A stretch of 7,632 nucleotides of DNA from an uncultured bacterium (GCA_949286405.1 CASECH010000081.1:1-7632), one strand, 5' to 3'; positions 1 through 5,970 are shown, counted from the stretch's first letter. The notes: generated by a model from the sequence alone, not told the origin. Made by a program: numbers and translations.

Positions 1-2
1 CA

Positions 3-1211
3 GGGAAAACACTTGCAGACAAACCGAATGTAATTATATTCAACAATGATTTTGCACTACTAAAAGTACTTACAGATACTAAAGGGGATAAGACTGTATA
101 TAGATTTGCGAACCCTCCTGTTGAAATAAAAACAGGACTTCTACCTCAGGATATGCTTGTACCAAAAGGTTTAAAAATTCCTGACAACATGAAAGGAATA
201 ATAGGCAATCTTGAAATTGCAACATCAACAGATCCTGGAATAAAAATTCAAACAGCACCTGCTACAACAAATACTACAGGTGGATTAAAAAATCTATATA
301 CACTGCCACCTCTAAGAAATAAAACATTCTATGTAAGTTCTCCTTACTCAAAAAATATACAAGTATTTAACCAAACAACACAAACACCGGAATATGCTCT
401 TGCTCAAAAAAATATCCCAATATCAATGAAAGCATATGACAATAAATTTTTACTTGTAACTTCTTACAACAAACCTTCTGTAGATGTAATATCATTAGCA
501 GATGATCAGATTATCAAACAAATTTATACAAAAACACAACCTGATGAAATCGTAATTGATACAAATAAAAAAATTGCATACATTTCAAGCTCTGAAGACT
601 CAAGTATTTATATGGTAAATCTTGAAAATATGACACTTTTCCGTCAAATTAAAATAGCAGGAATGTGTGAAAAACTAACATTATCAGATGATGGTTCAAA
701 ATTGTTTTATTACGACAAAAAGACTCGCGATATTTGGGCCATAGAACTTGATAATGATTACCTTCTAAAAGAAATCGGGAAATTCCCTAACGTATCAAAA
801 ATTGCATTTGCAAACAACAAAATATACATAACAAGCAGAACTAAAAATCATCTTGCAATAATAGACTATGATACCGTAGGATTGATTGCAGAAATAGAAA
901 CAAGTGATAAACCTATAGATATGTTAGCATTCCATGACAAACTATACATACTTGGAGCAACAGACAATGTAATAGAAGTGCTTGATACAAATACAGATAT
1001 GATGACAGACAAAATTTATCTTGGCACATATGGCTTTTCAACAAAAATTTACCATATTGACGGTACAAATATCGCAATAATTACGGATACAAAAGCTTCA
1101 ACATACACCATTTTTGATCTTGGAATGAAGAAAGTTATCACAAGAAATACAATAGATACACCACTCAATTCAATTGTGGTTACAGATAAGATAAAGAAGA
1201 TAAATAAATGA
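3..1211 (+). CDS. YVTN-type beta-propeller repeat protein (5' end outside window)
   Basis: The reading frame is open from the first bases of the window, so the gene is truncated on its left; about 402 codons are visible, ending at a TGA. From about base 290 to the end the protein falls into seven similar units of about 40 residues. Each opens with a hydrophobic strand (FYVSS, FLLVTS, AYISS, LFYYD, KIYITS, KLYILG, NIAIITD), followed by a strand of the type 'xxxIxVID' and a turn. This is the pattern of a seven-bladed YVTN/NHL-like beta-propeller, which usually acts as a binding scaffold in the cell envelope. The preceding ~90 residues end in a Thr/Ala-rich linker and match nothing I recognise. 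The true start and any signal peptide lie upstream. An internal ATG at 153 is not needed as a start because the frame continues above it. Its stop overlaps the next start (ATGA), implying co-transcription. The fold call is fairly safe; ligand and function are unknown. Confidence 0.75.
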   Translation, partial: GKTLADKPNVIIFNNDFALLKVLTDTKGDKTVYRFANPPVEIKTGLLPQDMLVPKGLKIPDNMKGIIGNLEIATSTDPGIKIQTAPATTNTTGGLKNLYTLPPLRNKTFYVSSPYSKNIQVFNQTTQTPEYALAQKNIPISMKAYDNKFLLVTSYNKPSVDVISLADDQIIKQIYTKTQPDEIVIDTNKKIAYISSSEDSSIYMVNLENMTLFRQIKIAGMCEKLTLSDDGSKLFYYDKKTRDIWAIELDNDYLLKEIGKFPNVSKIAFANNKIYITSRTKNHLAIIDYDTVGLIAEIETSDKPIDMLAFHDKLYILGATDNVIEVLDTNTDMMTDKIYLGTYGFSTKIYHIDGTNIAIITDTKASTYTIFDLGMKKVITRNTIDTPLNSIVVTDKIKKINK

Positions 1212-1777
1212 TAGAAGAATTTGATAAAACAACACAAGAGATTTTAATTAGTTTAGAAAAAACACAAAAACAATTCTGGAATATTTCAAGAATCACTGCA
1301 GAATTTTTAACGATATTGATAAGAGAAGAAAAAGCAAAAAATATCCTTGAAGTAGGTACCTCAAACGGCTATTCAGGAATATGGCTAGCCAAAGCAGCAC
1401 AAAAGACAGGTGGACATCTTACAACAATAGAATTTTGGGACAAAAGACTAGATATAGCAAAGGAAAACTTTAAACTATGCAAAGTAGAGGATTGCGTAAC
1501 AACCCTAAAAGGTTCAGCTTGTGAACTTTTAGAAAATCTTCCACAAGACTATGTAATTGACCTAGCCTTTGTGGATGCAAATAAATCCGAATACATAAAA
1601 TACTTTGAACTTATAGATAAACATTTGAAAGTCGGCGGCATAATCGCCTGTGATAATGTCTTATCACACGAAGCAAAATGTAAACCTTTCATTGATGCAA
1701 TAAATTCAAATCCAAACTATGAAAATGTTGTACTTAGCCTTCCTGCAGGACTTTCTGTCGGCAGAAAAATAAAATAA
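1208..1777 (+). CDS. SAM-dependent O-methyltransferase, family 3 (COMT-like)
   Basis: This 189-aa class I methyltransferase should transfer a methyl group from S-adenosylmethionine to a hydroxyl, in this family usually of a catechol-type or other small aromatic substrate, with a divalent metal. Visible motifs are the glycine-rich SAM loop LEVGTSNGYS (47-56), the acidic residue ending strand 2 (E75 in TTIEFWD), FVDANK (121-126) and CDN (148-150). D123, D149 and N150 fit the Asp/Asp/Asn metal triad of family-3 enzymes. It is slightly shorter than the usual ~210-220 aa, apparently from a short N-terminus. The start ATG overlaps the stop of the propeller gene by 4 bases and has only a weak AG-rich SD (AAGAAG), so translational coupling is likely. 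The substrate cannot be told from sequence. No rho-independent terminator is evident after the stop; only an imperfect AT hairpin is seen. Confidence 0.85.
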   Translation: MIEEFDKTTQEILISLEKTQKQFWNISRITAEFLTILIREEKAKNILEVGTSNGYSGIWLAKAAQKTGGHLTTIEFWDKRLDIAKENFKLCKVEDCVTTLKGSACELLENLPQDYVIDLAFVDANKSEYIKYFELIDKHLKVGGIIACDNVLSHEAKCKPFIDAINSNPNYENVVLSLPAGLSVGRKIK

Positions 1778-1811
1778 AAAATCAATTATTTAATGAATTT
1801 TAACATGTTGC

Positions 1812-1839
1812 TTGATTTATATAATTTTTCGTATATTAT
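1812..1839 (+). promoter_or_regulatory. Putative rpmB promoter
   Basis: TTGATT (1812-1817) and TATTAT (1834-1839) are separated by 16 bp, matching the sigma70 consensus at 4/6 and 5/6. An overlapping alternative is TTGCTT (1808-1813) with TATATT (1832-1837) at 18 bp. Either gives a start about 30 bases before the ATG, leaving room for the SD. Confidence 0.55.
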
Positions 1840-1849
1840 TGTAATATAC
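1831..1849. promoter_or_regulatory. Palindrome over the rpmB -10 region (possible operator)
   Basis: GTATATTA (1831-1838) and TAATATAC (1842-1849) are perfect 8-bp inverted repeats around TTG. The palindrome covers the putative -10 element and likely transcription start, a repressor-like placement. Read as 7-1-7 (ATATTAT-T-GTAATAT) it loosely resembles Fur-family boxes. The downstream gene encodes a zinc-type ribosomal protein, so Zur is one candidate regulator, but this is inference. AT-rich palindromes also arise by chance. Confidence 0.35.
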
Positions 1850-1874
1850 AACTAGCTAGAAAAGGAACTTAACT

Positions 1875-2066
1875 ATGTCAAAAAAATGTGAAATCTGTGG
1901 TAAAACACCTATTAAAGCAGCAAAACTAACTTTCTCACATAAACAAATCGTTAAAACACAAGAACCTAACTTACAAAAAGTTAAAGTTGTTATGAACGGT
2001 GCAACAAAGAGAATTAATGTTTGTACATCTTGTCTAAGAGCAGGAAAAGTTCAAAAAGCTGTATAA
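1875..2066 (+). CDS. rpmB: 50S ribosomal protein L28, zinc-binding type
   Basis: This 63-aa protein is a small component of the large ribosomal subunit. The N-terminal CEICGK, a central stretch ending in NLQKVKV, and the C-terminal NGATKRINVCTSCLRAGKV are the typical L28 layout. Four cysteines in two CxxC pairs (5/8 and 50/53) form a complete zinc ribbon, so this is the zinc-containing 'C+' version. Length is normal for the family. An AGGA SD (1863-1866) sits 8 nt before the ATG, next to a promoter with a palindrome. It appears to be a single-gene transcription unit, ended by the hairpin at 2096-2128. In many bacteria C+ ribosomal proteins have cysteine-free paralogs under Zur control; no paralog is in this window. 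Confidence 0.96.
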   Translation: MSKKCEICGKTPIKAAKLTFSHKQIVKTQEPNLQKVKVVMNGATKRINVCTSCLRAGKVQKAV

Positions 2067-2095
2067 GGTTTGATAAATCACAAAAAAGTAAAAGC

Positions 2096-2128
2096 AAAAA
2101 AAAGAGAGTCTGACGACTCTCTTTTTTT
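2096..2128. terminator. Bidirectional intrinsic terminator between rpmB and the convergent gene
   Basis: Eight A (2096-2103), stem GAGAGTC (2104-2110), loop TGAC, stem GACTCTC (2115-2121) and seven T (2122-2128) give a 7-bp GC-containing stem extendable to 14 bp by A:T pairs. It works on the + strand for rpmB and on the - strand for the TonB-C-like gene. The stop codon of the latter (complement of 2127-2129) lies inside the T/A tract. Confidence 0.93.
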
Positions 2129-2864
2129 ATTTTACAGTTTTTCTAAATTTTTTGTATTCAAAAAGGAACTGTAAAGTAACATTCTCAGTTTTTATATCAT
2201 CAGAAAATACAGCATAAGGCACAGATTTTTCTACGGCAGTCATTATCGCACGATTATTAATTTCATCAGCAGATTTTTGGGCAAAAACATAGTTTTGTAA
2301 CGAGCCGTCCTTACCAACTTTTACTATTATTATTGCAGAAGAATTTTTTGCAGACTTAGGGGGATTCCAATTTTTGTAGAGCTCCTTTGCAGTATTATTA
2401 ATATACTCGTTTTTATTCTTTGCCTTATAATCACTTCTATAAGAAGTTAGTTGAGGGATATCCGCTTTCAAAGACTTTCCAACTCTCTTTTCATTATAAA
2501 TAGCATTTGTATAATCATATGATAATTTCAAAACTGAATTCTTATTAACAGGCTTAAGAAAAGCAGAAGAATTAACAAAAACTTTTTTCGGATTATAAGT
2601 TGTTGATAAATAATCTTCAACTTCAATAACTCCTAATCTCGAAGTTGAAAAATCAGCCTTTATAAAAATTACTTTTGGTTGTTGAGAATTTTTCATCATT
2701 TTAACAGCATATACACAAGTGTAATCGTTTAGAAACTGAATTGAATCCTTATCAATATCCAATAATAAAGAATTTGTATTTGTATCCAAAGGAGTCCAAT
2801 TCTGTGCATATGCAGAAATTGAAGATATCATCAACATAAAAGATAATAAAATTAATTTCTTCAT
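2127..2864 (-). CDS. Exported protein with C-terminal TonB-C-like domain
   Basis: Numbered from the ATG at 2864, this is a 245-aa protein. Residues 1-20 are a clear Sec signal peptide (MKKLILL..., cleavage probably after AYA20). The N-terminal half (W23, 'LDIDKDSI', 'YTCVYAVKMM') resembles the surface-adhesin-E-like pattern but is not a firm match. Residues ~153-240 carry hallmarks of a TonB/TolA C-terminal domain: NWNPP (165-169), alternating hydrophobic strand IIIVKVGKDGSL, SADEINNRAIMTAVEKSVPY, and a final strand VTLQFLFEY. True TonB proteins have an uncleaved anchor and a Pro-rich spacer; both are missing, so this is more likely a soluble periplasmic protein than an energy transducer. A GTG at 2867 is an alternative start; GAGG (2874-2877) lies 9 nt from the ATG and 6 nt from the GTG, so both are possible. 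The gene is convergent with rpmB and divergent from the MerR-like gene. Confidence 0.8.
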   Translation of the reverse strand: MKKLILLSFMLMISSISAYAQNWTPLDTNTNSLLLDIDKDSIQFLNDYTCVYAVKMMKNSQQPKVIFIKADFSTSRLGVIEVEDYLSTTYNPKKVFVNSSAFLKPVNKNSVLKLSYDYTNAIYNEKRVGKSLKADIPQLTSYRSDYKAKNKNEYINNTAKELYKNWNPPKSAKNSSAIIIVKVGKDGSLQNYVFAQKSADEINNRAIMTAVEKSVPYAVFSDDIKTENVTLQFLFEYKKFRKTVK

Positions 2865-2953
2865 CACAAGCTACCTCACATTTCTACACGATAACAATAC
2901 TTTAGCAAAAAACTAAAAATTTTATACCATCCTAAAATAGGAAAAATATGTTA

Positions 2954-2970
2954 AGTCTTGTTACAAGATT
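2954..2970. promoter_or_regulatory. Inverted repeat in the divergent intergenic region (possible operator)
   Basis: TCTTG-TTA-CAAGA (2956-2968) is a perfect 5-bp inverted repeat, with one further A/T pair at 2954/2970 beyond a mismatch. It lies between two divergent genes and roughly 20-35 bp upstream of the -10 of the HTH-protein gene. This would suit autoregulation by the encoded DNA-binding protein, but no binding evidence can be read from sequence. Confidence 0.3.
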
Positions 2971-2989
2971 AAAGAATTATTTGTCTTTT

Positions 2990-2995
2990 TATAAT
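2990..2995 (+). promoter_or_regulatory. -10 element for the MerR-like gene (and possibly recA)
   Basis: A perfect TATAAT lies about 48 bp before the ATG at 3043. No good -35 is spaced 16-18 bp upstream (the sequence there is GATTAA), so an activator or a UP-like AT tract may be needed. A start near 3002 would leave a ~40-nt leader holding the GAGGG SD (3027-3031). No separate convincing promoter is seen before recA, so this may also serve recA. Confidence 0.5.
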
Positions 2996-3042
2996 GTGTA
3001 AAATACAATATAAGTGGGGAAATTTTGAGGGCAAAATAAATT

Positions 3043-3558
3043 ATGATTGAACAACAATTAAAGGGAAAAACATTATCACCGCAAGAAGTGAGAAATATAC
3101 TTAAAGCTGATAACAAAGAGATTGTGGAACTTTGCAAAAAAGCCTCTATTTTACCTAAAAGAGATAAAAGAGGGCAAACATATTTTTCTTATGAAGAAGT
3201 AAAAAATTTGCGTAAAGTTCAAGCCCAAAAAGGGGTAACAAACCCAATTGTAGCTAAAGTTAATGCCGTTTCAGGACAGACAACAGCAAAACAACCTTCT
3301 GCTGTTATGAATATCTTGTCATCCCTTAAAGAAATGGAGACCAAACTAAGCGACAGAATTGCTAAAATTATTGACGAAAAATTAGAAGGCATGGATGAAG
3401 TCGTAGTAGAATTAATCCGTTGCAAAACAGATAATGAAACATTAAGACAAAAAATTATTGAACTAAACAAAGAAATATACCAACTTAAAAATGACGTTCA
3501 TTCATACAAGCCTGTTGGGTTTGGATTTTATAAGAAAAAAGAAAAACAACTTTGGTAG
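3043..3558 (+). CDS. MerR-like HTH protein with coiled-coil tail
   Basis: This 171-aa protein is not a recognised named family. Residues ~10-60 look like a winged helix-turn-helix of the MerR/excisionase type: LSPQEVRNIL, a second helix 'KEIVELCKKASI', a wing with KRDKRGQTYFSY, and the helix EEVKNLRKVQ. Residues ~61-87 are a flexible, Gln/Thr/Ala-containing linker. Residues ~88-153 have heptad-like spacing of Leu/Ile/Val with many charged residues and probably form a coiled coil for dimerisation. The end carries a basic, aromatic motif (SYKPVGFGFYKKK, 154-166). HTH plus long coiled coil is the layout of chromosome-anchoring proteins such as RacA, and also of some regulators; the analogy is only architectural. 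GAGGG (3027-3031) sits 11 nt before the ATG, a longish gap, but an in-frame TAA at 3037-3039 rules out an upstream start. recA follows 70 bp later on the same strand. Confidence 0.7.
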   Translation: MIEQQLKGKTLSPQEVRNILKADNKEIVELCKKASILPKRDKRGQTYFSYEEVKNLRKVQAQKGVTNPIVAKVNAVSGQTTAKQPSAVMNILSSLKEMETKLSDRIAKIIDEKLEGMDEVVVELIRCKTDNETLRQKIIELNKEIYQLKNDVHSYKPVGFGFYKKKEKQLW

Positions 3559-3570
3559 AAATATTTTTTT

Positions 3571-3606
3571 ACTATGTCAGATTTATTTAAAATCTGGCAT
3601 AGTTTT
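3571..3606 (+). terminator. 14-bp hairpin in the recA leader (weak terminator or attenuator)
   Basis: ACTATGTCAGATTT (3571-3584) pairs with AAATCTGGCATAGT (3590-3603) over 14 bp with one G:U, around a 5-nt loop (3585-3589). Only four T follow (TTTTATAA), and the antisense side has no T tract downstream. It could partly terminate the HTH-protein transcript with read-through into recA, or act as a control or processing element. Any recA transcript starting upstream of it will contain it. Confidence 0.65.
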
Positions 3607-3628
3607 ATAAGATAAAGGGATAGAAATA

Positions 3629-4648
3629 ATGGCAGTAAAAGAAAATACAACAACATCCAATACAGATGAAAGAAGTAAAGCTTTAAAACTTGCAATAGAA
3701 AAAATTGAAAAGGACTTTGGTAAAGGTTCAATAATGAAACTTGGGGATAAAGCATCAGTTAACGTAGAAGCAATTCCTACAGGTTCATTAGCACTGGACG
3801 TTGCTCTCGGAATAGGTGGTGTACCTCGCGGACGTATTATTGAAATTTATGGTCCTGAAAGTTCAGGGAAAACAACTCTTGCACAACACATTGTTGCAGA
3901 ATGTCAAAAAAGAGGAGGTATAGCAGCCTTTGTAGATGCTGAACACGCACTAGATCCAGAATATGCAAGAAATCTTGGAGTTCAAGTTGATGATTTACTA
4001 ATTTCACAACCTGACACAGGAGAACAGGCTCTTGATATCACAGAAGAACTTGTACGCTCAGGAGCAGTAGATGTCGTAGTTGTCGATTCTGTTGCAGCAC
4101 TTGTTCCAAAAGCTGAAATAGAAGGTTCTATGGAAGACCAACAAATGGGATTGCAAGCTCGTTTAATGAGCAAAGCTCTAAGAAAATTAACCGGTGTTAT
4201 CGGCAAAACAAACACAACAGTAATTTTCATCAACCAACTAAGAATGAAAATAGGTGTAATGTATGGGAACCCTGAAACAACAACTGGTGGTAACGCACTA
4301 AAATACTATGCATCCGTTCGTATGGAAATTAAACGTACTGAAGGTGTTAAAGGCGAAGACGGAGACGTAGGCAACCACGTAAGAGTAAGAGTTTTGAAAA
4401 ACAAAGTAGCACCTCCATTTAGAACAGCTGAATTTGATATCATATTTGGTAAAGGTATTTGCAAAATAGGAAATATCCTCGATGTTGCAGTGAACCTTGA
4501 TATTGTAAAAAAAGCAGGCTCTTGGTTTAGTTTTAATGATGAAAAACTTGGACAAGGACGTGACAAAGCAAAAGAATTCTTATCAGAAAATCCTGATATC
4601 TTAAATCAAGTAGAAACTCTAGTTAGAGAAAAACTTGCTCAACAATAA
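3629..4648 (+). CDS. recA: Recombinase RecA
   Basis: RecA is the ATP-dependent DNA strand-exchange protein of homologous recombination and the SOS co-protease. All core motifs are present in this 339-aa protein. They are Walker A GPESSGKTT (75-83), the FVDAEHALDP segment with catalytic E105, Walker B VVVVDS (149-154), and MEDQQMGLQARLMSKALRKL (168-187) in the loop L1 region. INQLRMKIGV (201-210) carries the ATP-sensing Gln203, followed by the L2 loop PETTTGGNALKYY (215-227). The C-terminus is short (ends LVREKLAQQ) and lacks the strongly acidic tail of the E. coli protein, which restrains activity there. AAAGGGA (3614-3620) is a good SD 8 nt before the ATG. The gene lies downstream of the MerR-like gene, with a hairpin between. 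I found neither a Gram-positive-type (GAAC-N4-GTTC) nor a cyanobacterial-type (RGTAC...GTWC) LexA box nearby. Confidence 0.99.
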   Translation: MAVKENTTTSNTDERSKALKLAIEKIEKDFGKGSIMKLGDKASVNVEAIPTGSLALDVALGIGGVPRGRIIEIYGPESSGKTTLAQHIVAECQKRGGIAAFVDAEHALDPEYARNLGVQVDDLLISQPDTGEQALDITEELVRSGAVDVVVVDSVAALVPKAEIEGSMEDQQMGLQARLMSKALRKLTGVIGKTNTTVIFINQLRMKIGVMYGNPETTTGGNALKYYASVRMEIKRTEGVKGEDGDVGNHVRVRVLKNKVAPPFRTAEFDIIFGKGICKIGNILDVAVNLDIVKKAGSWFSFNDEKLGQGRDKAKEFLSENPDILNQVETLVREKLAQQ

Positions 4649-4678
4649 TATTAAGGAATATTAAGTCTTAAAATCCAA

Positions 4679-4684
4679 TATAAT
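4679..4684 (+). promoter_or_regulatory. Possible -10 for the 371-aa envelope-protein gene
   Basis: A perfect TATAAT lies 31 bp after the recA stop, with no clear -35. Transcription from here would start near 4691, placing the long hairpin at 4697-4749 at the very 5' end of the downstream mRNA. Other weak -10 candidates (TATAAC, 4752-4757) lie closer to the gene but also lack a -35. Confidence 0.3.
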
Positions 4685-4696
4685 AAAGCATTTACA

Positions 4697-4755
4697 GGAC
4701 AAACATGTTTTTGATATTGTATTAATAGCAATAAAAAACATGTTTGTTCTTTATA
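4697..4755 (+). terminator. Long hairpin after recA (terminator or 5'-UTR structure)
   Basis: GGACAAACATGTTTTT (4697-4712) pairs with AAAAACATGTTTGTTC (4734-4749), 16 bp with one G:U. A second 5-bp helix, TATTG (4715-4719) with CAATA (4729-4733), follows across a 2-nt bulge, with a 9-nt loop. Downstream is TTCTTTATAA, a moderate T tract. The likeliest role is recA termination. Each arm contains the self-complementary 10-mer AAACATGTTT, so the element may also offer two DNA-binding sites. Confidence 0.7.
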
Positions 4756-4790
4756 ACTATACCAATAAATAAAACCGGAGGTTCAAAAAC

Positions 4791-5906
4791 ATGCAAATAG
4801 GTTCAATAAATACACTAAATTTTGAAGCTAACAAACACAAACAAACTCACAGACATAAAAAACATACCCCAACTCAAATGAATTCATATCAAATGCTACC
4901 AAAGCAAACAAATTTGAATAATCAACCTTCATACAGACCGTTAAACTTGGAAAATGTTGATACAAAGCTAAGAAAATATTATAACAATCCTGAAGGTACA
5001 TTCCAAGTTCATCCTGAATCAAAAGCTAAAAGAGGCTTACGCCACGCAACAACAGCAGCTATGATTGCAGGCTCACTTGTAGGCGGCGGAATGGCACTTC
5101 AAAGTTGTGAACCTGATACTACTATTTATGAAATTCCTGATTTGCCTCCAATTATTCATAATCACTTTATAGATTTTTATATAGTATGCCCTAAGCCTGA
5201 CACTGTAGTTGTAAGAGATACAATAACAAATGAAATTATTGACACTGTATACGTAAATAAAACAGATACAGTATATATCAAAAAAGGTTTAGATCCAGAA
5301 GTAGGTGACTCAATATATGATCATTTAGATTCACTGGATACCGATATTGAAGGAGAAGGAAATATTCCTCTATCAATTATGATGTACGACGAATATATGC
5401 AAACAGCACATAAAATGTTACTTGACGGAGATGCAAGTACAGATGAACAATTAGTAATGATTGATGAAAGAAGTGACTACTCAGAAACTGATGCATCAAA
5501 TCCTGATCCTCAAAAATCATATGTTAGAGCGAAATTTTCTGTGGCAAAAAACAGAGGAATATATGTTCAATACGAGAAATTGCGTCCAGGCGTAAATCCA
5601 AACAAAGAAAAATTTGAACCTGCTGATTGGGTATACTCAGGAGAAGCAATTCAAACACTACATGGTAATAAAGTAACAATACAAACTTTTGATGAAGATG
5701 GTAAACTTGTAAAAACAGGTGAGTACCTAAAAGGCGATAAAGAATCTTCAATCTTCTTCGATATGCTTCTTGCAAACACTAATCCTACAGAAACTGTAAG
5801 ACGTCGTTATACTCAAGTATCATCACAATGGACAACTGGTGATGAATATGCAAACAGAAACAATCCAATCGTTCAAAAACCTATTAAAATAGAAGAAGAA
5901 TACTAA
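4791..5906 (+). CDS. Unrecognised putative envelope protein with internal lipoprotein-like segment and DTV repeats
   Basis: I do not recognise this 371-aa protein. Residues 1-80 are polar, rich in His, Lys, Asn, Gln and Thr, with a HKQTHRHKKH cluster at 16-25. Residues 81-106 (KRGLRHATTAAMIAG... to LQSC106) look like a signal sequence: basic start, ~20 hydrophobic/small residues, and a lipobox-like L-Q-S-C. Such a sequence normally sits at the N-terminus, not after 80 residues. Next come short Asp-Thr repeats (PDTVVV, RDTITNEI, IDTVYVNK, TDTVYIKK; 136-165), as in surface-exposed spacers. An acidic region and a C-terminal domain (~240-345) rich in alternating beta strands follow (SYVRAKFSVA, GIYVQYEKL, VTIQTFDEDGKLV, TQVSSQW). 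The strong SD GGAGGT (4777-4782), 8 nt from the ATG, fixes the start, and no Met lies just before the hydrophobic segment. Hairpins on both sides suggest a monocistronic unit. Surface or envelope location is inferred. Confidence 0.75.
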   Translation: MQIGSINTLNFEANKHKQTHRHKKHTPTQMNSYQMLPKQTNLNNQPSYRPLNLENVDTKLRKYYNNPEGTFQVHPESKAKRGLRHATTAAMIAGSLVGGGMALQSCEPDTTIYEIPDLPPIIHNHFIDFYIVCPKPDTVVVRDTITNEIIDTVYVNKTDTVYIKKGLDPEVGDSIYDHLDSLDTDIEGEGNIPLSIMMYDEYMQTAHKMLLDGDASTDEQLVMIDERSDYSETDASNPDPQKSYVRAKFSVAKNRGIYVQYEKLRPGVNPNKEKFEPADWVYSGEAIQTLHGNKVTIQTFDEDGKLVKTGEYLKGDKESSIFFDMLLANTNPTETVRRRYTQVSSQWTTGDEYANRNNPIVQKPIKIEEEY

Positions 5907-5913
5907 AACTTAT

Positions 5914-5955
5914 TATATATTTACGAATTTTTAGAATAAAATTCGTAAATATATA
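5914..5955. terminator. 18-bp AT-rich hairpin between the 371-aa gene and the HAD gene
   Basis: Positions 5914-5931 pair perfectly with 5938-5955 around the 6-nt loop TAGAAT. The stem is almost all A:T, with one CG step (5924-5925 with 5944-5945). No proper T run follows on the + strand (ATATTTCT), so it is a weak terminator or an mRNA 3'-end stabiliser. It also sits just upstream of the putative HAD-gene promoter. Confidence 0.6.
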
Positions 5956-5970
5956 TATTTCTAACAACAA

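Noticed and set aside
1778..1800. Terminator after the O-methyltransferase gene
   Set aside because: AAATCAATTA / TAATGAATTT pair imperfectly, the stem is nearly all A:T, and only a short T run follows; the evidence is not enough.
2868..2960. Promoter for the minus-strand TonB-C-like gene
   Set aside because: On the minus strand TATAAA (2926-2921) and TTAACA (2954-2949) are present but 22 bp apart, too far for a standard pair. No other combination was convincing, so none is annotated.
3606..3611. TATAAG as a recA-specific promoter -10
   Set aside because: There is no -35 at 16-18 bp, and a start near 3618 would fall inside the SD, leaving recA without a usable ribosome binding site.
3982..4566. 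Open frames on the minus strand inside recA
   Set aside because: They are antisense to a fully conserved RecA reading frame, have no SD or promoter, and their protein sequences look like translations of the reverse frame.
5202..5285. Tandem repeats in the 371-aa gene as a CRISPR or DNA repeat
   Set aside because: The repetition is in the protein (Asp-Thr-Val units) and the DNA copies are short and divergent; there are no spacers of constant length.
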